From Polyangiaceae bacterium (GTDB taxonomy: Bacteria > Myxococcota_A > Polyangia > Polyangiales > Polyangiaceae), in the NCBI GenBank assembly GCA_016715885.1, contig JADJXL010000020.1, positions 310,001-374,000 on the forward strand: a DNA stretch of 64,000 bases, written 5' to 3'. The first letter of the stretch is position 1; every line of letters starts with the position of its first letter. The translations under genes and the position numbers were made by a program. The notes below the pieces were generated by a model. It was not told where the DNA came from. It made no database searches and saw only the letters and a program-made list of their open reading frames with translations. Below are positions 1 to 8,808 of this stretch, one piece after another.

Positions 1-1
1 T

Positions 2-1060
2 GCCATCCTGCAAGCGGACGGCCCGCTCGGATGCATGATGGCCGATCCGACCGATTGGGGCGCAAAAGGCATGCTCGAGCACGATGGGCGGTCTTGTGAA
101 ACGTCACTCGACTGTCGCAAAGATCCGCCGGTTTGGAATGCCAACTATCGCTGTGAACGCATGGGGCCGTTCGGAACGTCGACGATTGGTGGACGAGTTC
201 GTTATCGCGGAACGCTTGCAGATCCCAATGAGTTGTCGCTCGCGGCTGCCGTCGCCCTACCTTTTGCTCTCGCGCTTTCAGGACGAAGGTCGAGGTCCCG
301 CAAAGACGGCAGCCCTGGTTCGACATCCAATGCCACTGAGAACATTCTGGGCCGCATTTTTCGCACTGCTGCCGTGCTCGCCGCGATCGCAACGATCGGC
401 TGGATGATCGTGCTGTCGCAATCGCGCATGGGCGTGCTCGTCTTTTTGATCGTTTTGGGGGTGGCTCTTCTTCGACGAGCGGGCACGTGGGGCGTCGTTC
501 TCGGGTGCATATTGCTGCCACCCGTGCTCATGTTCGGCGGTCGAGATGGGGCGGATGCCGACGCGTCGTCACACGAGCGCCTCGATCTCATGGCGGATGC
601 ATTTTCCATGATTCGCCAAAGTTACGGAATCGGCGTCGGTATGGGTCGATTTGCGCCAGAATCGACGACGGGGCTCACCGCCCACAACAGTTACCTGCTC
701 GCTGCATCCGAAACGGGACTCGTTGGAATTTCTCTTTTCACGCTCATGCTTTATGCGGGCATAAAAGTACCGCTTTGCTTATGGTTTGGCGAACACGAGC
801 TGAGTCCGAAGCTTCGGGGTTTGTCCCCGGCAATCGCCATTGCGCTGAGCGGAGCGTGCGTGGGCATTTTCTTTCTTTCGTGGACGTACAAGGAGGTCTT
901 GTATGTGCTGCTCGGTTTGTCGGCAGCCCTTTATCAAGCGGCGCGCGCTGAAAATCCGCGCGTGCACGTCACGCTCGGGGCGCGCGAAGTCGCCATTGTC
1001 GTATGCTTTGCGCTTGCCTTGCTGCCATTCGTCTATGCTGCCGTACGCATCCTGGGTTGA
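2..1060 (+). CDS. O-antigen ligase / Wzy-type polymerase family membrane protein (5' end outside window)
   Basis: The frame is open to the first base, so the gene begins upstream; the visible part is 352 residues. Hydrophobic helices alternate with short loops (about residues 77-93, 122-158, 162-177, 229-250, 274-296, 321-346). Near residues 185-235 lies the periplasmic loop typical of the Wzy_C family: a basic start, a G-I-G-x-G-M-G-R-F segment and an invariant-looking His (T-A-H-N-S-Y) just before the next helix. Family knowledge: these inner-membrane proteins polymerise or ligate undecaprenyl-linked glycans. It is followed 69 bp later by a Wzc-like chain-length protein and a NodB-like protein on the same strand, so an exopolysaccharide or O-antigen operon is the likely setting. 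Polymerase and ligase cannot be told apart from the sequence. Confidence 0.85.
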   Translation, partial: AILQADGPLGCMMADPTDWGAKGMLEHDGRSCETSLDCRKDPPVWNANYRCERMGPFGTSTIGGRVRYRGTLADPNELSLAAAVALPFALALSGRRSRSRKDGSPGSTSNATENILGRIFRTAAVLAAIATIGWMIVLSQSRMGVLVFLIVLGVALLRRAGTWGVVLGCILLPPVLMFGGRDGADADASSHERLDLMADAFSMIRQSYGIGVGMGRFAPESTTGLTAHNSYLLAASETGLVGISLFTLMLYAGIKVPLCLWFGEHELSPKLRGLSPAIAIALSGACVGIFFLSWTYKEVLYVLLGLSAALYQAARAENPRVHVTLGAREVAIVVCFALALLPFVYAAVRILG

Positions 1061-1129
1061 CACGATTTTTGCCTCGGTTCATTGCCGGCTTGACTCACGC
1101 GGAAACAAGTGACGCTCGAAGGGGGACGG

Positions 1130-3544
1130 ATGACGAGCTCGAATACGCAGAGTACACCCAAAGAGCGGCTCGAACGATTCGTCGTGCTCATGAAGCGGTC
1201 GCGCAAGTATGCTCGAAGCACGGCCGCCATTGCTTTCGCCTTCATGGTTCTGGCACTCGTTTTGGCGCTCACGAAGAAACGCGTTTATCGCAGTGAAACG
1301 ACCGTGGTGTATCGCGATGCCGTACGAACGGGCCGAGAAGAAAGTCCTATGCAACGCGCCGCTCGGATGGGCCCACGGCTCAAAGAATACGTCTATTCGC
1401 GCTCCCGGCTGCAATCCATCGTCGAACAATACGGCCTTTATCCGAAGCTGGTCGAGAAGTCCATGTTCGACGCATTGGAGGAAATGCAAAAAAACATTTC
1501 GTTTCGAACGAGGGGTCAAGACACGTTCGCACTTTCATTTGCGCACGAAAATCCGGAAACGGCTCGAGCCGTGACGACTCGACTGGCCGAAGCGATGATC
1601 GCCGATTACACGTCCGACAACCTGGATTCGGCGCTCACGACACACGACCTTTTGCGAACCGAAACGGAATCGGCGCAGAAACACGTCGAAGAGACGAGCC
1701 GCGCGCTGGCGAGCTTTTTGGCGCAGCATCCTCAATTCACGTGGGGTTTGGGCGATTCTCCCTACGCCACCGGACAACAACTCGGCACGGGCCAAGAGCC
1801 ACAATCGAGCGGATCGCGCGAAAAGAAAGAAAAACCGATGCACGATAGCGTGCTCGGCCAGCTCGTCGAACAATTGCGCGCCGTGGATGCCGAGCTCGCG
1901 GGGGCCGACGTCACGACGATACCCGTCATGCCAACGGCGAGCGAAGCGCAAAAGCAACGCGATACCGCCGCCGCAGCACTCGCCGCGGCCGAAGCGGACC
2001 TCGAACAAAAATTACGCAAAGTCACCCCAGCGCATCCGGATGCAATGGTTGCGCAATCACGCGTAGACCGGGCCCGCGCAGCGCTCGCGGCCGCCGAAGC
2101 CAATCTCACGAAATCCATTTCCGGTTCTCCGCCGCCACCTGCCGAGAATGCATCGCTCAGTCCCGCACGTCGTGCAGAGCTGCAAGAGCAACGCAAATCG
2201 CTCGTGGCACAAATTGCTGCTCGGCGCGCAGGACTAAGAAAAGCGGATACGCCGGCCAGCAGTACGCCCACAATCAAAGTCGACAAACCGGACCGCGTCG
2301 ACCTCGAGACGGAATGGCACAAACTGCGCCTCGATTTGGAACGAGCCAGGGATGCATTTCGCAAAGCCGAAGACAAGGAGCGAGCGGCGCGTCTTTTGGC
2401 AACCTCGGCGGAGCGGGAAGTTCAGGAATCGCTGCTCGTGTCCGATCCGGCCTATTTGCCCGTTCACCCCGAAAGCGGCCGCGCGCGGGTTTTCCTGGCC
2501 GGATCGCTCGTCGCCATATTTCTCGCATTGGGTTACGCCGGCGCACGGGTGCTCTTGTGCGATACCCTTTTCGACGAAGGAGACGTCATTGCGCTGGGCC
2601 ATCCGCCACTGCTCGTTTCCGTGCCACACATGCCCGAATCGTTGCCGCGATTTCGTCCGAAAGTACGCACGAATCTATCGTCGAATACGGAAATACGATC
2701 CGAACCACCGCGCGGACCGGAAGAAACGTTATCCGAACCAATCGACGAAATGCCTGCGAGGCACGTGTTGGCCGTCGTCGCGAAACCGACCGAGACGTCG
2801 CTCGCACCTCCGATTTCGCTTCCGTCGAGCGCGCTATATTCGTACGTTGAGCACGAGACGCCCGATGTGGTCGTCATTGGCGTACCGTTCGAGCCATCGC
2901 ACGCGCCAGCGGACGAATTGGTGCGCGCTTCGCCAGCGCGCGTCATGGGAGCGCTGCGCGTTTTGCGTCATCGATTGGAACAACGTCGAGCCGACGATTC
3001 GCTGGTCGTGAGCGTGCAAAGCGCGGGGGAAGGCGAAGGAAAAACGACCATTGCAGCACGCCTCGCGCTGACGCTTGCCGAATCCGAACGAGCGCGGGTG
3101 GTCATCGTGGAAGGCAATCTGGCGCGGCCGAAACTCGCAGCAACGCTGGGGCTGAGGTTGCCCGATGAATTGGGTTTGACCATGCAAATTCGCAAGCGCA
3201 TGGGCGGACATGCTGGTCCATGGAGCGTCGTGCGCATCGGCCCGTCGGTGTATGCGCTCGCGGAATCCGCCGAGGAATGCGCATTTCCAGCAGCACTACA
3301 TTCGATGTGGTTCCGCGCCGTCATTCAATCCTTGAAAGAAGCCTACGATTACGTGGTGCTCGATGGTTGCTCCGTGCTCGACGCCGGTGACGCCAACGTG
3401 CTCGAGGAAGTATCGGATGCCGTCGTGCTCATTGCGCGAGCCGGCGTGACGAGCGGAAGCAATGTAATGAACTCCGTGCGCCAACTCGGCGAACGGAGAC
3501 TCTTTGGCGTGGTGCTCAACGATACACCATCGAGGCAATCATGA
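1130..3544 (+). CDS. Wzc-like polysaccharide co-polymerase with degenerate CpsD/BY-kinase-type ATPase domain
   Basis: 804 residues. A GTG at 1109 also opens the frame, but the ATG at 1130 has a GAAGGGGGA ribosome site just upstream. Order: first membrane helix (about 33-52), Wzz-type periplasmic region, Ala/Glu-rich coiled coil, second helix (about 460-480), a Pro-rich linker and a C-terminal P-loop domain with an intact Walker A (G-E-G-E-G-K-T-T, about residue 632). Family knowledge: such proteins set chain length and drive export with an outer-membrane channel. Odd points: Walker A' reads V-E-G-N-L-A-R, not D-x-D-x-R; Walker B reads V-L-D-G-C-S without the usual Pro-Pro; there is no terminal Tyr cluster. 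Autokinase activity is therefore doubtful. The stop overlaps the next start by 4 bases (ATGA). Confidence 0.88.
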   Translation: MTSSNTQSTPKERLERFVVLMKRSRKYARSTAAIAFAFMVLALVLALTKKRVYRSETTVVYRDAVRTGREESPMQRAARMGPRLKEYVYSRSRLQSIVEQYGLYPKLVEKSMFDALEEMQKNISFRTRGQDTFALSFAHENPETARAVTTRLAEAMIADYTSDNLDSALTTHDLLRTETESAQKHVEETSRALASFLAQHPQFTWGLGDSPYATGQQLGTGQEPQSSGSREKKEKPMHDSVLGQLVEQLRAVDAELAGADVTTIPVMPTASEAQKQRDTAAAALAAAEADLEQKLRKVTPAHPDAMVAQSRVDRARAALAAAEANLTKSISGSPPPPAENASLSPARRAELQEQRKSLVAQIAARRAGLRKADTPASSTPTIKVDKPDRVDLETEWHKLRLDLERARDAFRKAEDKERAARLLATSAEREVQESLLVSDPAYLPVHPESGRARVFLAGSLVAIFLALGYAGARVLLCDTLFDEGDVIALGHPPLLVSVPHMPESLPRFRPKVRTNLSSNTEIRSEPPRGPEETLSEPIDEMPARHVLAVVAKPTETSLAPPISLPSSALYSYVEHETPDVVVIGVPFEPSHAPADELVRASPARVMGALRVLRHRLEQRRADDSLVVSVQSAGEGEGKTTIAARLALTLAESERARVVIVEGNLARPKLAATLGLRLPDELGLTMQIRKRMGGHAGPWSVVRIGPSVYALAESAEECAFPAALHSMWFRAVIQSLKEAYDYVVLDGCSVLDAGDANVLEEVSDAVVLIARAGVTSGSNVMNSVRQLGERRLFGVVLNDTPSRQS

Positions 3545-4668
3545 TGAACAAAATCGCGCCTTGGATGCTCGATTGGGCCTTTGATCGAGCCGTGGCGAAG
3601 CTCGATCGGGCGGTATTCAACAATTCGCGCAATCCCGAACACGTGCTCATTGCCATATGTGATCATTTCGAGCCTGGGTGGACGGGAATGCGCAACGCGC
3701 CCGGACAAGCTCCAGAATTCGTCAGTCGTCAGCGTGTTTCAACATGGCGCGAGCGTTATCCTGTATTTGCCGCAAACCTACGCGACAGCTCGGGCAGGCC
3801 ACCTCGGCATACGTTCTTCTATCCGGGCGACCAATATGATCACCGGCTCGTCGAACCACTCGCGGAGCTCGTTGCAATGGGCCTGGCGGATGTGGAGGTG
3901 CACCTGCATCACGATCGAGACACGCGCGCGACGCTTTCGGAAAAGCTCGAATGCACCGTCGACAATTTGAACGAACACGGGCTCGTCCCACATGTGCGCG
4001 GAGAGCCGCGTTGGGCATTCATTCACGGCAATTGGTGTTTGGCCAACTCTCGAGCCGACGGCGCTCATTGCGGTGTCGACGACGAGCTCGATTTGCTATA
4101 TCACCTCGGATGTTATGCGGACTTTACGTTTCCATCCGCGCCGGATCCGACGCAACCACGCATCGTCAATCGCATGTATTATCCGAGCGGGGACGTAAAG
4201 CAAAGGCGGGCGCATGAACGAGGGGAGCCGGTGCGGGCAGGTGACGGGCCAAAGGCGCGCCTTTTCTGCGTGCAGGGGCCGCTAGCGCTTTGCAGGCGGC
4301 AAGGGCAGGGTTTGCCCGTGCGCATCGATGCTGGAGCCCTCACGGCCCGAGATCCCGCGACGCTCGAAAGATTCAAGACGTGGGCAAGTCAAGGCATTTC
4401 CGTCCGTGACAGGCCGGAATGGGTCTTCGTGAAATTGTCGACGCACGGTGCGCCCGAGCGTGAGGCGTCGAGTCTTCTCGGGTGGCCTCAACGCCGGTTT
4501 CACGAATCTTTGTCGTGGTGGTCGAAGCGCGCCGGGTTTCGATACCACTACGTGACGGCACGCGAAATGTTCAACATCGCTCGCGCCGCAATGGACGGAA
4601 AAGTCGGAGATCCGTCCCAATATCGCGATTATGAGATTCCGCCCGCGCCGCGCGCGCGTCCGGCATGA
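3541..4668 (+). CDS. NodB-like polysaccharide deacetylase-superfamily protein (putative)
   Basis: 375 residues; its ATG overlaps the stop of the Wzc-like gene, so translation is probably coupled. No signal peptide is visible, suggesting a cytoplasmic product. The fold guess rests on spaced metal-type motifs: I-C-D-H-F-E-P near residue 39, V-H-L-H-H-D near residue 120, F-I-H-G-N-W near residue 160 and K-L-S-T-H-G near residue 300. These resemble a (beta/alpha) deacetylase barrel but do not match the classical NodB motifs closely. The position at the end of a glycan operon supports a role in modifying or trimming the polymer. A glycoside hydrolase of related fold is the main alternative, and the substrate cannot be named. 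Confidence 0.6.
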   Translation: MMNKIAPWMLDWAFDRAVAKLDRAVFNNSRNPEHVLIAICDHFEPGWTGMRNAPGQAPEFVSRQRVSTWRERYPVFAANLRDSSGRPPRHTFFYPGDQYDHRLVEPLAELVAMGLADVEVHLHHDRDTRATLSEKLECTVDNLNEHGLVPHVRGEPRWAFIHGNWCLANSRADGAHCGVDDELDLLYHLGCYADFTFPSAPDPTQPRIVNRMYYPSGDVKQRRAHERGEPVRAGDGPKARLFCVQGPLALCRRQGQGLPVRIDAGALTARDPATLERFKTWASQGISVRDRPEWVFVKLSTHGAPEREASSLLGWPQRRFHESLSWWSKRAGFRYHYVTAREMFNIARAAMDGKVGDPSQYRDYEIPPAPRARPA

Positions 4669-4676
4669 GTATTCGT

Positions 4677-5312
4677 TCAGATATCGATCAGTCCAGCGCG
4701 AACTGCGAGGCGGGTCAAGTCAGCGACGCTATGGGTCGCGACCTTTGCGCACAATCGTGCTCGATGCGTTTCGACGGTCTTGACACTGATTGCCAAATGT
4801 GCAGCGACTTCTTTTGCCGAGCTGCCCATCGCGAGCAGGCGCAACACTTGTCGTTCTCGTTCACTGAGCGATGCGACCATGTCGCCGCGAGTGCTTTCAC
4901 GTCGTTGCAGAGCACGCACCATCGCTGCGCTCACGTCCGAAGATACAGCAGTTCGCCCTTTGGCCACCGTGCGAATTGCTTCAGCGAGCTCCTTCATGCG
5001 GCAGCGCTTGGATAGATAGCCGTCGGCACCGGCGCGCATCGCTTCGCCGACACGGAACTCGTCTCGAAACGTGGAGAGCACGAGCACTCGAGATTCTCCG
5101 TAGGACTTGAGCTGGCGGATGAGCTCGATGCCGCAACGATCGGCGAGCGACAGTTCAATCACGACGACGTCGAACGATTGCTTGTTCTTCTGCGCAAGCG
5201 CGTCTTTGGCGCTCTCCGCCTCGACGACGAGCGTGACGTCTGGCTCGTCACGCAAAGCTTTGGCGAGCGACTCTCTCACGACGTTTTGATCATCGACGAG
5301 CAAAAGTTTCAT
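4677..5312 (-). CDS. NarL/LuxR-family response regulator with Glu in place of the phospho-acceptor Asp
   Basis: 211 residues. The ATG at 5312 has AGGGGG seven bases upstream, better than the possible start at 5336. The receiver domain (1-120) keeps the acidic pair D7-D8 and the beta-5 Lys (Y-L-S-K), but the phosphorylation site is Glu53 (V-V-I-E-L-S-L; codon GAA at 5154-5156 on the minus strand). The C-terminal 65 residues are a typical LuxR helix-turn-helix (L-S-E-R-E-R-Q-V-L-R-L ... S-V-K-T-V-E-T-H). Asp-to-Glu at this site often mimics phosphorylation, so it may be always on or respond to another input. No histidine kinase is adjacent. It converges on the exopolysaccharide operon with 8 bp between stops, so control of that operon is possible but unproven. 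Confidence 0.9.
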   Translation of the reverse strand: MKLLLVDDQNVVRESLAKALRDEPDVTLVVEAESAKDALAQKNKQSFDVVVIELSLADRCGIELIRQLKSYGESRVLVLSTFRDEFRVGEAMRAGADGYLSKRCRMKELAEAIRTVAKGRTAVSSDVSAAMVRALQRRESTRGDMVASLSERERQVLRLLAMGSSAKEVAAHLAISVKTVETHRARLCAKVATHSVADLTRLAVRAGLIDI

Positions 5313-5535
5313 GGTTTTCCCCCTGCGCACACCCATACCGCACGGAAGGCGGCACGAAAAACCCGAAAATCGATTAAGGTTTCACCTGGATACGTGGAAA
5401 AACCCCTGTTCGACCGTGACGATTTGGGTATTTGAAAGCCGGGACGGGAATCTGAACGCTCGCTTCTCGAGCGCCTACCCATCTTTTACCGAGACGCCTT
5501 GACGAACGGCCTACCGCTGCGATACGCTGCAATTC

Positions 5536-7614
5536 TTGGCTCGGCGGAATCGCTATTTCCTCATATTTTTCGCCTTTGCGCTGATGCTCGTGAGCTTCGA
5601 GGCGCTTGCGGGACCGCACGTGCTCCGCGCAGGACGGGAGAAAGACGTCCTCGCGCTATTTGCTCCATTCAGCCTCGGTTCGAGCGTCGAGGGCGGGTGG
5701 AGGTTATGGTCCGTCTCGATTGAAGCAAAACAAATCGTCGTAGGTCTGCGCGAATCGAATGGACGGGAAGAACGTTTTACATTGGTGCATCCAGAGGATG
5801 CTCCGGACGTACCGGACCACTCACAAAGCTTTGCCCTCGTGCGTTCGTCCTCGCGGAATCCATCGAGCGACAAAGCAGTGGGCGTGCTTTTCGAGACCGT
5901 GGATAAACACGACACGGGCGGGTTTTGGGAAGCTCCCGTGCAGGATCAGCGAAAAACGAGCGAACCGACAGGCGTCGCAGCTCGCACGCCGACGGGACCG
6001 AAAGCGGGCATTGCGATTTCCAAGTTTGCAATCGATGGCATTTTAGGTATTGGGCTCATTTGGACATTGGGGATTTTGCTGGCCGCGCGCCTTCTCAAAG
6101 AAGCTCCGCGATGGATGCGTGTTGCATTGCCTGCAATTGTGCTGCTGGGAATCGTCGTGCGCCTCGAATTTGCGCCACCTGCTCTTTTGGGAGCGTGGCC
6201 TTGGAGTCGCGTGTGGCCGAATGTACGAGCGGTCTTCGAAGGTCCAGGGCTTGCTGCGTTATCGACGAAGTACGGGCAAACGTTTTACTTGACAGACGTC
6301 ATGGGATGGACGAATTTTGCTTATGCGGCCGCCATGCCGCTCGTTCTGTTCTCCCATGCGACGTATTTGCTGCGCGATCCGCGAGCTGGCATTGCAGCGT
6401 CGTTTGTTTTGGCGTTTTTGCCGCAGCACATACGTTTTTCGCGCTGTGAAGACGCGTTCGTGCCGTCGCTCGTGCTCACGTCGCTCGCTTTTGCGCTCAT
6501 CCACGCGTGGCTGCGCGATCCATCGAAAATCGTGCGAGCGTTGGTGCTCGTGGCAATGCCCTTCGTGCTTTATCCAGGATATTTGCTGCGGCCGCTCAAT
6601 ATGCTCTTCGTCGGCGTCTACGTCGCGGCCATAACGCTCCTTCACCCGGAAACGGCGCCCATGAAGCGGCGCATCGTTGGTCTCGTCGTCGCAGGAGGGG
6701 TCGGCATTGCAGCATTGCCGTCATTCGTTTCGACGAACGAAGCTGCCTTGGGCAATGCTGCCGCGGATCTAGGTTGGCTGGGACGAACCCTGACCGTCAT
6801 GTTTACGCCGCATCTGTTCGTCCTGACGGACTTGAACGTGACGCCGCTCGTGCTTCCCGTGCTTGCCCTGATCGGAGGGGTGTTTGCGTGGCGTCGAGGC
6901 GAAAAAAGGCTGGTCATTTTTCTTTGTGGATGGCTCATGCTGTTCATCACGGCGCATGCATTCGTCGTCGAACCTGCCATGCAGCCGCGATACCACATGC
7001 ACCTCGTCGTGCCGTTTTTGCTGCTCGGCGCCGCGGGGGTGCCGCAGTTATGGCAAAAAGCTCGCGCTGGGCTTGCAGCAGCGTGCCTCGTGCTTCTAAC
7101 CGCGCCATTTTTGCATCGACATTGGATACGCGATTTGCATTATTCGGAAATGCAGGAATATGCGTTCGTTCGGCAAGCGCGAGACATCGTGCCGGATGGA
7201 TGCACGGTCATCGAATACGTCGGCACGGACCATCGAGCGATGGAGCTACGTTTTGCGCGCATTGGCGAAAGTGTGGCGTCCGGCGGTCCGCATCGTCGGT
7301 ACGACGTGGTGCCTGCATTTGCTCCGGGCATTGCGGGAGAAACGAAGCAATCGGTCGACGAGGTATTGCAAAAGCGTCCGGCGTGCTTGTACGTGTACGA
7401 GGGGCTTGCGTGTAGCACCGACCCGGCGGGCGATGCATGTGCGGCATTGCGTAGGAAGATACCGGGGCCCGTCGTCACGCAGGTGGAAATACCGATCGAG
7501 CTTTACGACAGGCGCATGGCTGCATCGGCGCCGCGCACGGGAACGCTCGTGCCGCTGACGCTGCGGCGTATCGAGGTTATGCCCGGACGTGAAGCGCTTC
7601 GAGGCCTCGAATGA
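5536..7614 (+). CDS. Large polytopic membrane protein, glycosyltransferase-39-like (putative)
   Basis: 692 residues from a TTG; an upstream in-frame stop at 5500-5502 limits other starts, and no good ribosome site is visible. An N-terminal hydrophobic segment (7-25) is followed by a soluble extracytoplasmic domain to about residue 160, then roughly ten membrane helices to about 520 and a soluble C-terminal domain. Overall shape resembles ArnT/PMT-type (GT-C) lipid-linked sugar transferases: alternating helices, an acidic residue in the first loop after the helix bundle starts, and a large C-terminal soluble part. I see no decisive catalytic motif. Its 3' end overlaps the converging P450 gene by 38 bp. 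Nearness to exopolysaccharide genes supports a glycan role; otherwise it is hypothetical. Confidence 0.72.
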   Translation: MARRNRYFLIFFAFALMLVSFEALAGPHVLRAGREKDVLALFAPFSLGSSVEGGWRLWSVSIEAKQIVVGLRESNGREERFTLVHPEDAPDVPDHSQSFALVRSSSRNPSSDKAVGVLFETVDKHDTGGFWEAPVQDQRKTSEPTGVAARTPTGPKAGIAISKFAIDGILGIGLIWTLGILLAARLLKEAPRWMRVALPAIVLLGIVVRLEFAPPALLGAWPWSRVWPNVRAVFEGPGLAALSTKYGQTFYLTDVMGWTNFAYAAAMPLVLFSHATYLLRDPRAGIAASFVLAFLPQHIRFSRCEDAFVPSLVLTSLAFALIHAWLRDPSKIVRALVLVAMPFVLYPGYLLRPLNMLFVGVYVAAITLLHPETAPMKRRIVGLVVAGGVGIAALPSFVSTNEAALGNAAADLGWLGRTLTVMFTPHLFVLTDLNVTPLVLPVLALIGGVFAWRRGEKRLVIFLCGWLMLFITAHAFVVEPAMQPRYHMHLVVPFLLLGAAGVPQLWQKARAGLAAACLVLLTAPFLHRHWIRDLHYSEMQEYAFVRQARDIVPDGCTVIEYVGTDHRAMELRFARIGESVASGGPHRRYDVVPAFAPGIAGETKQSVDEVLQKRPACLYVYEGLACSTDPAGDACAALRRKIPGPVVTQVEIPIELYDRRMAASAPRTGTLVPLTLRRIEVMPGREALRGLE

Positions 7615-8797
7615 TGTAGCCAGGTTTCCACTTGGGCTCGGAGACGAGCTGCAGTCGTGGCATTCGACGCAACACCGTATCGAATAGGATCTGCGCTTCG
7701 AGCCGCGCCAGCGCTGCACCTAGACAAAAATGAATGCCCGCGCCAAAACTCACGTGCGGATTCGGGTCACGAGCTACGTCGAATGTGTCCGGCTCGTCGA
7801 ATACCTCGGGATCGCGATTGGCCGAACCAAAGAGTAAACCAAGCTCGGCGCCTTTCGGCACGCGCAGCCCGCAAATCTCTACGTCCTCCAGCACCCACCT
7901 TTCAAAAAGTTGCAGCGGCGTATCGTATCGCAGCATCTCCTCGAAAGCGCGCGGAACGAGCGAAAGATCGGAACGCAATCGCGTAAGCTGTTTCGGGTGC
8001 CGAAAAAGCGCCCACAAGCCATTGCCTGCCGCATTGACGCTCGCTTCGTGCCCTGCATTGAGCAGCAGGACGCATGTGCCAATGAGCTCGTCTTCGGTCA
8101 ACTTGTCGCCTGCATCGGCAACTTGTGCAAGCGCGCTGATGAGGTCATTCTGTGGATGAGCTCGTCGCTCACGGGAAAGATGCCGCAAATAGTCGCCGAA
8201 TTCGATGCACGCGGCGACGGCACGCTTTGCGGTCTCTTCGGACGGGCGCAATTCGTACATGCCGCAAATGTCCGACGACCATGGTCGCAATTGGTGGCGG
8301 TCATTTTCGGGGATGCCAAGCAATTCGGCGATCACCGTGACGGGCAATGGTTCGGCGAGCGTCGTCAAAAAATCGAATTCGCGTTTGTCGAGGGCAACGT
8401 CGACGAGACCATGGACGATGTCATGAATGCGCCCGCGGAGTTGTTCGACGGTGCGTGGCGTAAAGGCTTTCGATACGAGGTTCCGGAGGCGCGTGTGATC
8501 GGGCGGTTCCCGGTCGAGCATTCCGTTGCGGATGACGTGCCAAAAGGGAGCGTGCTCGGGCGGTTCGTCGGGACGACCCATTTCGGCATGCGTCGCGATG
8601 TGTAGGTACGTCCGGCCGAAGCGGCGATCGCGCAAAAGTGAGGTTACATCGGCATGGCGCGTGATGAGCCACAAATTGGAGCGAGCGTCGTAATGAATCG
8701 GGCCAAGGTCTCGAAGTGCCGAATAAACGGGGTAAGGATTGGCGACGAAGGCAAGAGAAGATGGGTCGAACGAGGCGAGCGCGGAGTCGGGGGTCAT
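7577..8797 (-). CDS. Cytochrome P450 with Ala at the I-helix Thr position
   Basis: 406 residues from the ATG at 8797; the frame opens at 8845, but that start would lie inside the preceding gene. P450 hallmarks are clear: K-helix E-E-M-L-R, the haem loop F-G-A-G-I-H-F-C-L-G with Cys358 as thiolate ligand, and a bacterial soluble architecture with no membrane anchor. The I-helix reads A-G-H-E-A-S, so the usual Thr of the acid-alcohol pair is Ala252. P450eryF (CYP107A1) has the same A-S pair and uses the substrate hydroxyl for proton delivery. A hydroxylated natural-product-like substrate is a reasonable inference. No ferredoxin or biosynthetic genes are adjacent. It overlaps the membrane-protein gene tail to tail. 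Confidence 0.93.
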   Translation of the reverse strand: MTPDSALASFDPSSLAFVANPYPVYSALRDLGPIHYDARSNLWLITRHADVTSLLRDRRFGRTYLHIATHAEMGRPDEPPEHAPFWHVIRNGMLDREPPDHTRLRNLVSKAFTPRTVEQLRGRIHDIVHGLVDVALDKREFDFLTTLAEPLPVTVIAELLGIPENDRHQLRPWSSDICGMYELRPSEETAKRAVAACIEFGDYLRHLSRERRAHPQNDLISALAQVADAGDKLTEDELIGTCVLLLNAGHEASVNAAGNGLWALFRHPKQLTRLRSDLSLVPRAFEEMLRYDTPLQLFERWVLEDVEICGLRVPKGAELGLLFGSANRDPEVFDEPDTFDVARDPNPHVSFGAGIHFCLGAALARLEAQILFDTVLRRMPRLQLVSEPKWKPGYIIRGLEALHVRA

Positions 8798-8808
8798 GTC
8801 GCCGCATG

